From Apoderus coryli (taxonomy: Eukaryota > Arthropoda > Insecta > Coleoptera > Attelabidae): a stretch of DNA of 64,000 nt. The DNA is taken from positions 20,000,430 to 20,064,429 of the forward strand of contig OU452204.1 in assembly GCA_911728435.2 (NCBI GenBank), read 5' to 3'. A program made the position numbers and the translations under genes. Shown one piece after another: positions 60,001-62,239 of this stretch (the first letter of the stretch is position 1; every line of letters starts with the position of its first letter). The notes beneath the pieces are model-generated. The model ran no database searches and was not told the origin of the DNA. It saw nothing but the letters and a program-made list of their open reading frames with translations.

Positions 60001-61317
60001 ATTTTTGTTGAATACAGAAGTTATTTAATTGTTAATGGGGGGTTTTTTGATTCATTTGTAGATTTATTTGTGGAGAAGACGAAGTTTGATTTATCATCAA
60101 ATTAATAATTCAAGAAAATTAAATTATTAATAAGACAGACCTCGTTGAACAAGATTTATTTATTTTTATTGCAGCATCAAAAATCATGTTCCATACTTTG
60201 TCATTCCACTAAATTACATCCCCAACTTTCAACAACACAAAAACAACTTCTTTTGCTCGAATATCAACCCAATAAAAACCAAATCAAACAAATGATCAGT
60301 TACAAAAATAATAGTAGTTTAACCTTCTATAATCTCCTTATCAATCTTATACGACTCATCACCGAACCAACAACAGAAAACAAGATCCCTGGTAAACATT
60401 TTTTTCGTGTAATTAATTATTCTATTTTCCTCTTTCTCGTGTTCCAGATTTTTGTCGTTTTGTTATTTGGCAGCATTTAATTGGTGGTTGTTACTGTGTC
60501 CGTCCAATTTGTCGCACGATTGGCAAATGGGATCAATACCACTGGTGACATCTATAAGCGATCCGAGGAATGCATTAACGTGCTTCTTTTTCGGATTGAC
60601 ATTGTTGTTGAGCGCCAGATGTGCTATAGATTTTGAGGTGAGTTGTATGTTGTAGCATTTATATTGCGTGATTTCCAAAGTGTCATTGCAATTGGGTTGA
60701 ACATAATTCATTAACAAATTTGTATAGTAATAATTAATAATTTTTAGTTGATTACTTTTAAAACTAACTGATCTAGCTAAATTACTGATTATGGTAACAA
60801 TGCTGCTTGATAATTCCCGGGTCGAATTTATACTAGCTAACGTTTCTCCGATAATCCGGGCAGCTAACATGTTTTGATATCAATTATCTGTGTTGTTGGC
60901 TCTATATCTACGTTACTCTAACCTACCCGATATAGGTTGACTACTTTATTTCTATATTTCTAGCACCAACGAAAAGCTCCAGTCGTCTTAGGATTCCTGC
61001 TTTTAGTATTACCGTTTCTTCCAGCTTCAAATCTTATATTAACTGTTGGATTTGTTGTAGCAGAAAGAGTCCTTTATCTTCCAAGGTAAGATATTGAGGC
61101 TTTAGTGCAAAAACTAGGTAAATTCTCATAAAAATCATTTTGTTTCTTTCAGTTTAGGCTGTACGCTGTTGGTAGTGTATGGCATTCAGGAATTGCTGCA
61201 AAACTACTACAGGCATCGGCAAACAATTATTTGTTTCATTGTGTTGCTGATTGTTACTGGGAGTCTTCGCACAATTATCCGGAACAAAGACTGGAGGTCC
61301 AGAGAATCGCTTTTGAG
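5845..61317 (+). CDS. TMTC1: TMTC-family O-mannosyltransferase gene, partial (9 exons)
   Basis: The gene encodes a multi-pass ER-membrane protein of the TMTC family, which in animals transfers O-linked mannose to cadherin-type domains. Spliced coding length in the window is 1,247 nt (203+178+74+138+73+104+190+122+165), about 415 codons, with no internal stop and matching phase at all eight junctions. Visible family landmarks in order are FVHDD with its acidic pair, [89 protein letters not shown] and the RNKDW/RESLLR stretch that leads into the TPR region. KETGITVF, DWQxGSIPL and WxSRESL favour TMTC1 over TMTC2-4; this subgroup call is from memory of the family and is less certain (about 0.6). 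No start codon exon and no TPR exons were found, so both ends are open. Exons are richer in GC than the introns, which are packed with mobile-element remains. Confidence 0.93.
6048..7220. other. Intron 1, proximal part, unassigned
   Basis: No element recognised. The stretch 6720-6900 holds repeated short tgacat/tgacgtt-like words (cgtcaaatgtcaaac, cgtcaacgccaaatgtcatc, aacgacgttaatgacataaa), a low-complexity pattern of unknown origin. A poly(T) tract lies near 7108-7118. Confidence 0.4.
7221..7330. repeat. 15-bp minisatellite, about 7 copies
   Basis: The unit is close to tctgactctgactcg and repeats with point changes from 7221 to 7330. In one plus frame it reads as Ser-Asp-rich and in one minus frame as Arg-Val-rich. 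I regard both as translation of a tandem repeat rather than a gene, since the minus frame (7193-7612) merely continues through the neighbouring duplication. Confidence 0.9.
7349..7537. repeat. Tandem duplication, 118-bp period (two copies)
   Basis: 7349-7420 and 7467-7537 align: tcgtagata then gggtgcg(a/c)cccctcgttacaaag, then ctgaatcca and ggaataaagaaaacct-like ends. Similarity is about 80 percent. It lies directly next to the 15-bp minisatellite and may be a short satellite array. Confidence 0.85.
7906..8628. repeat. 82-bp direct repeats bounding a 641-bp unit
   Basis: 7906-7987 and 8547-8628 share attgattaaatt, atgaaaact, cccagagccttctgttcat, ccacaacgtctttttaagta and tacgccaacacaga, differing at only about 7 positions. 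On the minus strand next to the left copy a GVPQG-like reverse-transcriptase motif ([11 protein letters not shown], near 7990-8035) is legible. The unit may therefore be a duplicated piece of a LINE rather than an LTR pair. Confidence 0.85.
8650..9400. other. Intron 1, unassigned
   Basis: No gene or recognisable element between the direct repeat and the long-TIR element. Confidence 0.5.
9407..10650. mobile_element. Non-autonomous Tc1/mariner-type element with 457-bp terminal inverted repeats
   Basis: The left arm 9407-9863 and right arm 10195-10650 are reverse complements over their whole length with modest divergence. The ends read TACAGGGTGATTCATTATGG and both borders carry TA (9405-9406, 10651-10652), the duplication expected for the IS630/Tc1/mariner superfamily. 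The 331-bp centre holds the decayed C-terminus of a transposase on the plus strand: LDFFLWG (third catalytic region), then [25 protein letters not shown] and GGQFKQLL, with a frameshift and stops. Each arm contains a second internal TACAGGGTGTCC-type motif (near 9520 and 10530), as if the ends were built from two elements. Confidence 0.93.
10655..11045 (-). mobile_element. LINE 3' reverse-transcriptase fragment
   Basis: The minus strand reads [40 protein letters not shown] and LLRIPWK, then in shifted frames TNQHVLRRV and [20 protein letters not shown]. This is the region after the polymerase core of RTE/L2-like LINEs (Y-V-x-S-V-L-L-Y-G-x-E-x-W-T). It abuts the right end of the long-TIR element. 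Confidence 0.75.
11050..12105. other. Intron 1, unassigned
   Basis: Frames here (for example 11196-11468) do not resemble known proteins, and no repeat structure was noticed. Confidence 0.4.
12110..12790 (-). mobile_element. LINE reverse-transcriptase N-terminal fragment (decayed)
   Basis: On the minus strand a degenerate fingers region (RVLPILKK, corresponding to the usual P-I-F-K-K-G) is followed by [20 protein letters not shown]. Then come [11 protein letters not shown] and [20 protein letters not shown], where the first catalytic Asp region (D-L-S-x-A-F-D) is recognisable with Ala to Phe. Frameshifts separate the pieces. Confidence 0.75.
12890..13190 (-). mobile_element. Tc1-type transposase C-terminal fragment
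   Basis: The minus strand reads [11 protein letters not shown], then [12 protein letters not shown] (the usual S-P-D-L-N-P-I-E-N with changes) and [20 protein letters not shown] followed by RGGNSQY. These are the last two catalytic regions and the C-terminus of Tc1 transposases. It directly adjoins the LINE fragment ending near 12790. Confidence 0.8.
13195..13300 (+). mobile_element. Short LINE fragment (RTE/L2-like fingers)
   Basis: The stretch reads [19 protein letters not shown], corresponding to the common L-K-N-N-K-A-x-G-x-D-x-I-P-A-E-L-x-K segment before the polymerase core. It is only about 35 codons. Confidence 0.6.
13305..15820. other. Intron 1, unassigned
   Basis: Mostly AT-rich. 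The frames at 14035-14217, 14522-14710 and 14624-14956 show no recognisable family. A ggccgccattctgaaattagc segment near 15190 looks like repeat-family sequence but cannot be named. Confidence 0.4.
15850..16290 (+). mobile_element. mariner transposase remnant
   Basis: In broken frames the plus strand reads [41 protein letters not shown] (the usual I-V-T-x-D-E-T-W region), [20 protein letters not shown] and DDYYRRLLF. The order and spacing follow mariner transposases. The first catalytic Asp is changed and several stops are present. Confidence 0.8.
16300..17160. other. Intron 1, unassigned
   Basis: No recognisable element beyond a possible continuation of the mariner remnant. Confidence 0.4.
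17161..17530 (-). mobile_element. LINE 3' UTR with (TTA)n tail
   Basis: The left border is taataataataataatag followed by taataaacagtttatttgca. Read on the minus strand this is a 3' UTR ending in a polyadenylation-like AATAAA region and a (TTA)n tail, the same design as the tails at 22880, 27859 and 32447. No coding remnant is legible, so the right limit is approximate. Confidence 0.5.
18370..20042 (+). mobile_element. LINE with 476-codon open reverse transcriptase, 5' truncated
   Basis: A continuous frame runs from 18489 to 19919. The fingers read [20 protein letters not shown], the first catalytic Asp lies in [17 protein letters not shown], then comes [20 protein letters not shown], and the catalytic pair is intact in [10 protein letters not shown]. 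The thumb and C-terminus ([36 protein letters not shown]) end in FLSTDFLF and a stop. R in SVLRP replaces the usual G. Upstream (18370-18490) further coding ([14 protein letters not shown]) is in another frame. An A-rich tail ends near 20042. No endonuclease is seen, so it is a 5'-truncated copy, but one of the better preserved here. Confidence 0.9.
20045..22030. other. Intron 1, unassigned
   Basis: AT-rich, with a short (AT)n run near 21310-21330. No coding homology or repeat structure was recognised. Confidence 0.5.
22040..22180 (+). mobile_element. LINE palm fragment (RTE/L2-like)
   Basis: The stretch reads [14 protein letters not shown], then [11 protein letters not shown], matching the [12 protein letters not shown] ... 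G-I-K-V-N-G-x-x-I-N-N-I-R-Y-A-D-D order. The catalytic motif itself is not legible. About 140 bp survive. Confidence 0.6.
22190..22500 (-). mobile_element. mariner-type transposase fragment around QQD
   Basis: The minus strand reads [10 protein letters not shown] and, in another frame, [13 protein letters not shown] then [13 protein letters not shown]. QQDxAxCH is the second catalytic Asp region of IS630/mariner-type transposases. Frameshifts and stops show it is dead. Confidence 0.6.
22875..23930 (-). mobile_element. CR1-like LINE 3' half, 290-codon open frame
   Basis: The minus-strand frame 23875-23003 begins inside the polymerase core ([20 protein letters not shown] then FADDTKFF) and runs through the thumb: [80 protein letters not shown] and SLPEEVV. 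This order is typical of CR1/L2-type LINEs. The 3' UTR ends in a (TAA)n tail at 22877-22910. The copy is 5' truncated near 23930, upstream of the first catalytic Asp. Confidence 0.9.
23935..27850. other. Intron 1, unassigned with scattered transposon-end motifs
   Basis: No safe gene. taccctgtattaata near 24366, gtgggacacccggtatattt near 24700 and taccctgtatattttt near 26860 resemble ends of TA-targeting elements. Minus-strand frames between 25855 and 26770 contain words such as DLPLARF that could be a decayed DNA transposon, but I cannot name a family. Confidence 0.4.
27857..28275 (-). mobile_element. LINE 3' end with (TTA)n tail
   Basis: The left border taataataataataatctttattagcc is, on the minus strand, AATAAAG followed by (ATT)n. 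Further in, the minus strand reads [11 protein letters not shown] and [18 protein letters not shown], the usual last residues of these LINE proteins. Confidence 0.75.
28280..29010. other. Unassigned; GC-rich patch at 28528-28740
   Basis: The stretch 28528-28740 (accacccccccgaagcgccg, gggcgcggttgtgtgcc, cccccgcggag) is clearly richer in GC than its surroundings. It could be a 5' end of an element or a small CpG-like region. No coding homology was seen. Confidence 0.3.
29013..29935 (+). mobile_element. mariner element remnant with 204-codon frame
   Basis: A possible 5' end, tatacgagggatgcc, lies at 29009-29023. Broken frames from about 29280 read [13 protein letters not shown], then in the open frame [40 protein letters not shown] and [19 protein letters not shown] (first catalytic Asp). 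The interior of the transposase is replaced by unrelated sequence, after which [12 protein letters not shown] resumes at the position of the third catalytic Asp region. No right-hand inverted repeat was found. Confidence 0.9.
30260..30770 (-). mobile_element. LINE C-terminus with R2-type restriction-like endonuclease motif
   Basis: The minus-strand frame 30760-30500 reads [13 protein letters not shown], then [20 protein letters not shown] and [20 protein letters not shown]. The PD-x(n)-D arrangement (LPDIVV ... HIVDV) is that of the restriction-like endonuclease found at the C-terminus of R2/NeSL/CRE-type LINEs, unlike the AP-type endonuclease LINEs in the rest of the window. Further stop-broken coding follows ([31 protein letters not shown]). 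The region is markedly richer in GC than its flanks. Confidence 0.65.
31035..31212 (+). CDS. TMTC1: TMTC exon b: membrane segments and HPIHTEA
   Basis: The acceptor is gtgtttcag ending at 31034 and the donor is gcg/gtaagt at 31213. The first base completes AG+G (Arg), giving [11 protein letters not shown] in place of the usual RLNY; the exon ends in phase 0. It encodes a hydrophobic segment ([16 protein letters not shown]) and the hallmark [11 protein letters not shown]. The preceding intron is 24,987 bp, the longest seen here. Confidence 0.96.
31213..32110. other. Intron 2, proximal, unassigned
   Basis: No element recognised. The frame 31833-32063 has no homology I can name. Confidence 0.4.
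32113..34418. mobile_element. Foldback/MITE-like repeat complex interrupted by a LINE
   Basis: The left arm from 32113 (tgtccacggatagag...) and the right arm, read on the minus strand from 34418 (gtgtccacggatagag...), match over about 300 bp at roughly 85-90 percent. Nested inside is a second palindrome: 33896-33966 pairs with about 34002-34070. The word taccctgtatagtaatcg recurs at 33890 and 34280 and inverted at 34060. The LINE at 32447-33885 splits a gatata/taccctg unit that is unbroken in the second copy at 34275-34290, showing that it inserted later. Confidence 0.85.
32447..33885 (-). mobile_element. LINE with 358-codon reverse-transcriptase frame, inserted in the foldback repeat
   Basis: On the minus strand coding starts near 33850 with [20 protein letters not shown] (first catalytic Asp). 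It continues in frame 33793-32717 with [20 protein letters not shown], the intact catalytic pair in [38 protein letters not shown], a thumb region and [18 protein letters not shown] in [10 protein letters not shown] replaces the conserved G. The 3' end is AATAAACATTATTATTATTA at 32447-32470. It is 5' truncated before the first catalytic region. Confidence 0.92.
34420..36300. other. Intron 2, unassigned
   Basis: AT-rich. No coding homology or repeat structure was seen apart from low-complexity (TA)-rich words near 34755-34810. Confidence 0.5.
36300..36800 (-). mobile_element. LINE reverse-transcriptase fragment (decayed)
   Basis: The minus strand reads [20 protein letters not shown], then [19 protein letters not shown], a deletion, and [13 protein letters not shown] corresponding to the G-F-P-Q-G-S-x-x-G-P-L-L motif. 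The first catalytic Asp region is well kept and the rest is lost. Confidence 0.75.
36805..37890. other. Intron 2, unassigned
   Basis: The frame 37524-37757 is hydrophobic but without recognisable family. The stretch 37800-37860 contains a cctgatgattggcgttcgaaatcg word of the kind seen in repeat families. Confidence 0.4.
37895..39350 (+). mobile_element. LINE reverse transcriptase with deleted catalytic FADD
   Basis: From about 37930 the plus strand reads [60 protein letters not shown] and [20 protein letters not shown]. The sequence then reaches CRCVLFA and changes frame at 38425, so the catalytic D-D pair is lost. The frame 38378-39055 supplies the thumb ([48 protein letters not shown]) and a last frameshift near 39040 leads to [20 protein letters not shown]. 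The 3' end AATAAAGATCTATCTATCTA lies at 39332-39351. Similarity to the LINE at 18489 in the thumb suggests a related family. Confidence 0.9.
39367..39522. repeat. Short inverted-repeat (MITE-like) structure
   Basis: 39367-39393 (ccatcctccaaatattcacc...) pairs with 39496-39522 (actaagggttgaatatttgg...), with about 4 mismatches over 27 bp and a loop of about 100 bp. It starts close to the 3' end of the LINE at 39350. Confidence 0.7.
39682..39755 (+). CDS. TMTC1: TMTC exon c: [11 protein letters not shown]
   Basis: The acceptor is tcattgcag ending at 39681 and the donor is gg/gtatgt at 39756. The 74-nt exon runs from phase 0 to two bases of a Gly codon and encodes [20 protein letters not shown] followed by LAYHG. 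The GRAD motif directly after HTEAV is diagnostic of TMTC proteins. The following intron is 10,099 bp and holds an R1-clade LINE and several other LINE fragments. Confidence 0.96.
39756..40345. other. Intron 3, proximal, unassigned
   Basis: No element recognised up to 40345. The part near 40200-40345 may be the 3' UTR of the R1-clade element that follows on the minus strand. Confidence 0.4.
40350..41850 (-). mobile_element. R1-clade LINE, 5' truncated and frameshifted
   Basis: Minus-strand pieces in order are: [20 protein letters not shown] and [20 protein letters not shown] (first catalytic Asp), a frameshift near 41575, [38 protein letters not shown] (catalytic pair intact), [31 protein letters not shown], then a frameshift and a C-terminal zinc-finger-like motif [20 protein letters not shown]. 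The PLLWNxxYD and C-x2-C-x8-H-x4-C features are typical of R1-clade elements. The sequence is not in rDNA, so this is a non-rDNA copy or relative. Frame ends at 40354. Confidence 0.9.
41855..44865. other. Intron 3, unassigned with transposon-end motifs
   Basis: tatacagggtgtcgcattat near 44002 and taccctgtacat near 41876 resemble element ends. Frames 42272-42527 (both strands), 42968-43297 and 44183-44407 show no family I recognise. Confidence 0.4.
44870..45575 (+). mobile_element. LINE 3' fragment with (GAATT)n tail
   Basis: The plus strand reads [14 protein letters not shown], then [17 protein letters not shown] in one frame and, after a shift, [34 protein letters not shown] and [20 protein letters not shown]. 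The 3' end is aataaattgaactgaattga followed by attgaat, near 45550-45575. Several frameshifts. Confidence 0.75.
45580..47010. other. Intron 3, unassigned
   Basis: ccaccctgtatactct near 46211 and tatacagggtgtaagag near 46394 face each other about 190 bp apart and may be remnants of a small element. No coding homology. Confidence 0.4.
47015..47520 (-). mobile_element. LINE 3' end with internal deletion
   Basis: On the minus strand a palm fragment, [20 protein letters not shown] (near 47500-47430), is joined directly to the C-terminus [30 protein letters not shown] and the stop at 47201. The 3' UTR ends with AATAAAAAATTTGAATTTGA near 47015. The catalytic D-D region and thumb are deleted. Confidence 0.8.
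47580..48055 (-). mobile_element. LINE reverse-transcriptase fragment (CR1-like)
   Basis: The minus strand from 48050 reads [20 protein letters not shown] then [15 protein letters not shown], with the catalytic D-D pair changed to N-D. After a gap come [20 protein letters not shown] and [18 protein letters not shown] (47804-47601), resembling the thumb of CR1-type LINEs. Confidence 0.7.
48117..49030 (+). mobile_element. LINE RNase H domain and C-terminal zinc-finger-like region
   Basis: One frame from 48117 to 48926 is interrupted by a single TAG at 48534-48536. It carries the RNase H features [13 protein letters not shown] (catalytic Glu), [15 protein letters not shown] (Asp) and [20 protein letters not shown] (His and final Asp), then NNRYFQIHP and a Cys/His cluster [17 protein letters not shown]. 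The first RNase H Asp is missing because the copy is truncated upstream. An A-rich tail ends near 49030. This arrangement fits I/Jockey-type LINEs that keep an RNase H. Confidence 0.88.
49590..49695 (+). mobile_element. mariner C-terminal fragment
   Basis: The stretch reads [20 protein letters not shown]. It matches the mariner third catalytic region (Y-S-P-D-L-A-P-x-D-Y-H-x-F-R-S); the catalytic Asp itself is lost (ALILAPTD). Upstream coding from 49416 is too decayed to place. Confidence 0.7.
49855..49992 (+). CDS. TMTC1: TMTC exon d: [12 protein letters not shown]
   Basis: The acceptor is ttgttccag ending at 49854 and the donor is cg/gtaagt at 49993. The first G completes GG+G (Gly). Translation gives [13 protein letters not shown], then [16 protein letters not shown] and [10 protein letters not shown], followed by WHCIK and two bases of Arg. 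The KE(T/Q)GITV signature with the adjoining hydrophobic stretch is conserved across TMTC proteins, and the T variant is one reason for preferring TMTC1. Confidence 0.95.
50462..51400 (-). mobile_element. LINE fragment with (TTA)n-type tail
   Basis: On the minus strand [20 protein letters not shown] is followed by [20 protein letters not shown] and [13 protein letters not shown], the palm with the catalytic pair intact but the INDL segment before it deleted. The 3' end at 50462 reads AATAAATAGAGTTATTATTA on the minus strand. Stops are frequent upstream. Confidence 0.75.
51400..52230. other. Intron 4, unassigned
   Basis: No recognisable element. An A-rich run lies at 51822-51838. Confidence 0.5.
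52231..52610 (+). mobile_element. IS630/Tc1-type transposase fragment
   Basis: The plus strand reads [59 protein letters not shown] and, after a frameshift near 52476, [17 protein letters not shown] containing the first catalytic Asp. The family is the insect Tc1/mariner-like one that starts with a DUF4817-type helix-turn-helix. A matching N-terminal copy lies inverted at 54100-54690. Confidence 0.8.
52581..52608. repeat. (GGGTT)n pentanucleotide run
   Basis: Five GGGTT units plus GGG, followed within 10 bp by tatacagggtgaatcagtca, a transposon-end-like motif. The unit equals TTGGG read in register, a TTAGG-like telomeric permutation; at 28 bp it is most simply an interstitial microsatellite. 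Confidence 0.9.
52866..53825 (-). pseudogene. Crypton-like tyrosine recombinase (DUF3504-type), inactivated
   Basis: The minus strand, from about 53825 down to a natural stop at 52866-52868, reads as one protein with three internal stops. Order: [66 protein letters not shown] (catalytic Arg region), stop near 53293, [32 protein letters not shown] (H-x-x-R), [12 protein letters not shown] (catalytic His), then TAA at 53019-53021 exactly where the nucleophilic Tyr belongs, and afterwards [11 protein letters not shown] and [12 protein letters not shown]. The R...HxxR...GH...Y layout is that of Crypton tyrosine recombinases and of the DUF3504 domain in Crypton-derived host genes. The N-terminal part is absent. 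About 32-bp direct repeats flank it (52795-52826, 53829-53860). Confidence 0.85.
54100..54690 (-). mobile_element. IS630/Tc1-type transposase N-terminal fragment with DUF4817-like HTH
   Basis: The minus strand reads [40 protein letters not shown] and WENGSFKKN, the DUF4817-type helix-turn-helix that opens a group of insect transposases. It is followed in broken frames by [16 protein letters not shown] and [20 protein letters not shown]. It is the inverted counterpart of the fragment at 52231-52610. Confidence 0.75.
54746..54818 (+). CDS. TMTC1: TMTC exon e: short linker/membrane exon
   Basis: The acceptor is cgtttcag ending at 54745 and the donor is tcg/gtaagt at 54819. One base finishes CG+A (Arg); 72 nt then encode [21 protein letters not shown] and LIS, ending in phase 0. 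Residue similarity alone is weak for this exon. The call rests on both phases fitting exon d and exon f and on the good splice sites. Confidence 0.85.
54819..55626. other. Intron 5 with a small LINE fragment
   Basis: This 808-bp intron holds, at about 55455-55565 on the plus strand, [20 protein letters not shown] and [19 protein letters not shown]. That matches the region after the catalytic pair of the LINE at 59384-59905 ([20 protein letters not shown]). The rest of the intron is unassigned. Confidence 0.7.
55627..55730 (+). CDS. TMTC1: TMTC exon f: [11 protein letters not shown]
   Basis: The acceptor is ttgttgtag ending at 55626. A second AG four bases on (gcag, ending 55630) would throw the frame into an early stop, so the first is chosen. 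The donor is tcag/gtataa at 55731. The exon encodes [20 protein letters not shown], then [14 protein letters not shown] and two bases of Arg. The DNPA motif in the luminal loop is a family hallmark. The following intron of 4,717 bp contains Gypsy and LINE remnants. Confidence 0.95.
55731..56845. other. Intron 6, unassigned; may include Gypsy LTR sequence
   Basis: AT-rich. Because a Gypsy LTR begins at 56950 and runs toward lower coordinates, part of this stretch may be LTR, but no second LTR was found to fix its end. Confidence 0.4.
56849..57061 (-). mobile_element. Gypsy-type pol C-terminus, polypurine tract and LTR start
   Basis: The minus strand reads [20 protein letters not shown] followed by [12 protein letters not shown], the usual last part of Gypsy-type integrases (V-S-x-D-R-L-K-P-A). 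A polypurine run (ggaaggggggtac, complement of about 56953-56965) is followed by TGGCGACC at 56950, a plausible LTR start. The coding frame runs a few codons into the LTR. Two tatacagtgtggc words at 56863 and 56919 lie in the LTR. Confidence 0.75.
57062..57415 (+). mobile_element. LINE RNase H fragment with internal deletion
   Basis: The plus strand reads [40 protein letters not shown], then jumps to [20 protein letters not shown] and [20 protein letters not shown]. The first part is the RNase H Asp region, the second the C-terminal Cys/His cluster (C-x2-C-x8-H-x4-C) of R1/Jockey-type elements. The part carrying H-S-G-x-x-G-N-E-x-A-D is deleted. Confidence 0.8.
57420..58260. other. Intron 6, unassigned
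   Basis: No recognisable coding or repeat sequence. Confidence 0.5.
58267..58660 (-). mobile_element. LINE 3' end with (TTTA)n tail
   Basis: The minus strand reads [40 protein letters not shown] and [10 protein letters not shown], then a 3' UTR ending AATAAAGCCC and (ATTT)n at 58267-58295. It appears to be the continuation of the LINE at 59384-59905, from which it is separated by about 720 bp. Confidence 0.8.
58661..59383. other. Sequence separating two halves of one LINE
   Basis: No coding homology. It carries ccaccctgtaactaaaac near 58766 and tatacagggtaggacaaaat near 59016, again resembling element ends, so it may be an insertion into the LINE. Confidence 0.45.
59384..59905 (-). mobile_element. 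LINE reverse-transcriptase fragment with YADD
   Basis: The minus strand reads [17 protein letters not shown], then [14 protein letters not shown] with the catalytic pair intact, [37 protein letters not shown] and [17 protein letters not shown]. The next residues expected in this family are found at 58660. The 5' limit coincides with one arm of an inverted repeat. Confidence 0.85.
59866..60097. repeat. Perfect 38-bp inverted repeat, 156-bp spacer
   Basis: 59866-59903 (atgataaatcaaacttcgtc...) and 60060-60097 (agatttatttgtggagaaga...) are exact reverse complements. The word atcaaattaataatt also occurs in direct orientation at about 59814-59828 and 60095-60109. The left arm is coding sequence of the minus-strand LINE, so the right arm is an inverted copy of it. 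Confidence 0.9.
60448..60637 (+). CDS. TMTC1: TMTC exon g: FNWWLLLCP and DWQMGSIPL (DUF1736 region)
   Basis: The acceptor is gtgttccag ending at 60447 and the donor is gag/gtgagt at 60638. The first A completes AG+A (Arg); 63 codons follow, ending in phase 0. The product includes [20 protein letters not shown] and [18 protein letters not shown], then a hydrophobic helix (FFFGLTLLL). This region matches the DUF1736 domain typical of TMTC proteins. Confidence 0.97.
60964..61085 (+). CDS. TMTC1: TMTC exon h: [13 protein letters not shown]
   Basis: The acceptor is atatttctag ending at 60963 and the donor is aag/gtaaga at 61086. From phase 0 it encodes [27 protein letters not shown] and [13 protein letters not shown], ending two bases into a codon. 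PASN followed by [11 protein letters not shown] is among the most conserved TMTC stretches. The preceding intron is 326 bp and the following one only 67 bp. Confidence 0.97.
61153..61317 (+). CDS. TMTC1: TMTC exon i: last membrane segment leading to the TPR region
   Basis: The acceptor is tctttcag ending at 61152 and the donor is gag/gtatgt at 61318. AG+T gives Ser, then [19 protein letters not shown], a hydrophobic segment ([14 protein letters not shown]), and [16 protein letters not shown] with two bases of Arg. RNxDW and ESLFR-like residues mark the junction to the C-terminal tetratricopeptide repeats. The next exon is not present before 64000; the intron is occupied from about 62240 by a LINE. 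Confidence 0.96.
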
Positions 61318-62235
61318 GTATGTGACTCCTTCCTGCATTCAATAATAACTGTTTCTTATCAACGTCAATAAAACTGAATACACCTCCCCTGTAAGTTCCC
61401 GTTACACCAATATTTATAACTTTACTTTTTTCCACTCTTTTGAATATCAACCAATCAAACTGTCTATTCTTGGCGTCGTACTGCTTTTGTGGAAAAATGT
61501 CAATCAGCAAATTTTGTCTATCTAGTAGAACTTTCATAAATTATTATTCAGCGAAAAATACTTATCGTAGTTTTATTACAATAGAAAGAAATATCACAAA
61601 CTTTCAATTATTCATCAATTGGATTGAAATGCCACATTTCATCTAGTGTCTATAACGTTTTCGTAGCACTTTGAGGAAGTAAACCAAAATTCTAATAACC
61701 AAAATTTGACAAATCCACAAACCAGAAAGATATTTTCATTTTGAATCAGATCAGACGATATAACTTGAACGAAAAAATTCAATAATGTCACACAAACCGT
61801 TTTTGTTTAGACGCATGAGAAATTTCATCTTATTCGATGTGTGAATTTATTGGTTTTAGGTTTAGAGCGAGCAAGAGACGATAAAAATGTGTGTACGGTT
61901 AAATATATTGGATACATGATGTTAGGGATTGACCTACATGTATTACCCCTATCCGCAGATCGGGTATTTGAGGTAATAACCTGTAACAAATTTACGAGCA
62001 ACGAAATATTTTGCCCTTTCGGTTTACCACTTGGAGCTTAAATAATATTAGAGACAAATTTGTTTCGGTTAAAGTTTATCGGAAATATTTTTTCTATATA
62101 AGCTCAATTTACGAGATTTATCTAATTATAGTGTTGGGATACTACTGAATAGAGCGTATACAGTGTGTTACTCAAAGTGTGCACCATATTTGTGGAAAAC
62201 GTATTTACTAAAATAAAGTTACTCTTGATAAAAGT
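61318..62235. other. Intron 9, proximal, unassigned
   Basis: No further TMTC exon is visible. A minus-strand frame at 61537-61154 merely overlaps exon i. tatacagtgtgttactcaaa near 62158 resembles an element end. Confidence 0.5.
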
Positions 62236-62239
62236 TTGT

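Noticed and set aside
61154..61537. 127-codon minus-strand frame
   Set aside because: Antisense of TMTC exon i extended by chance into the following intron.
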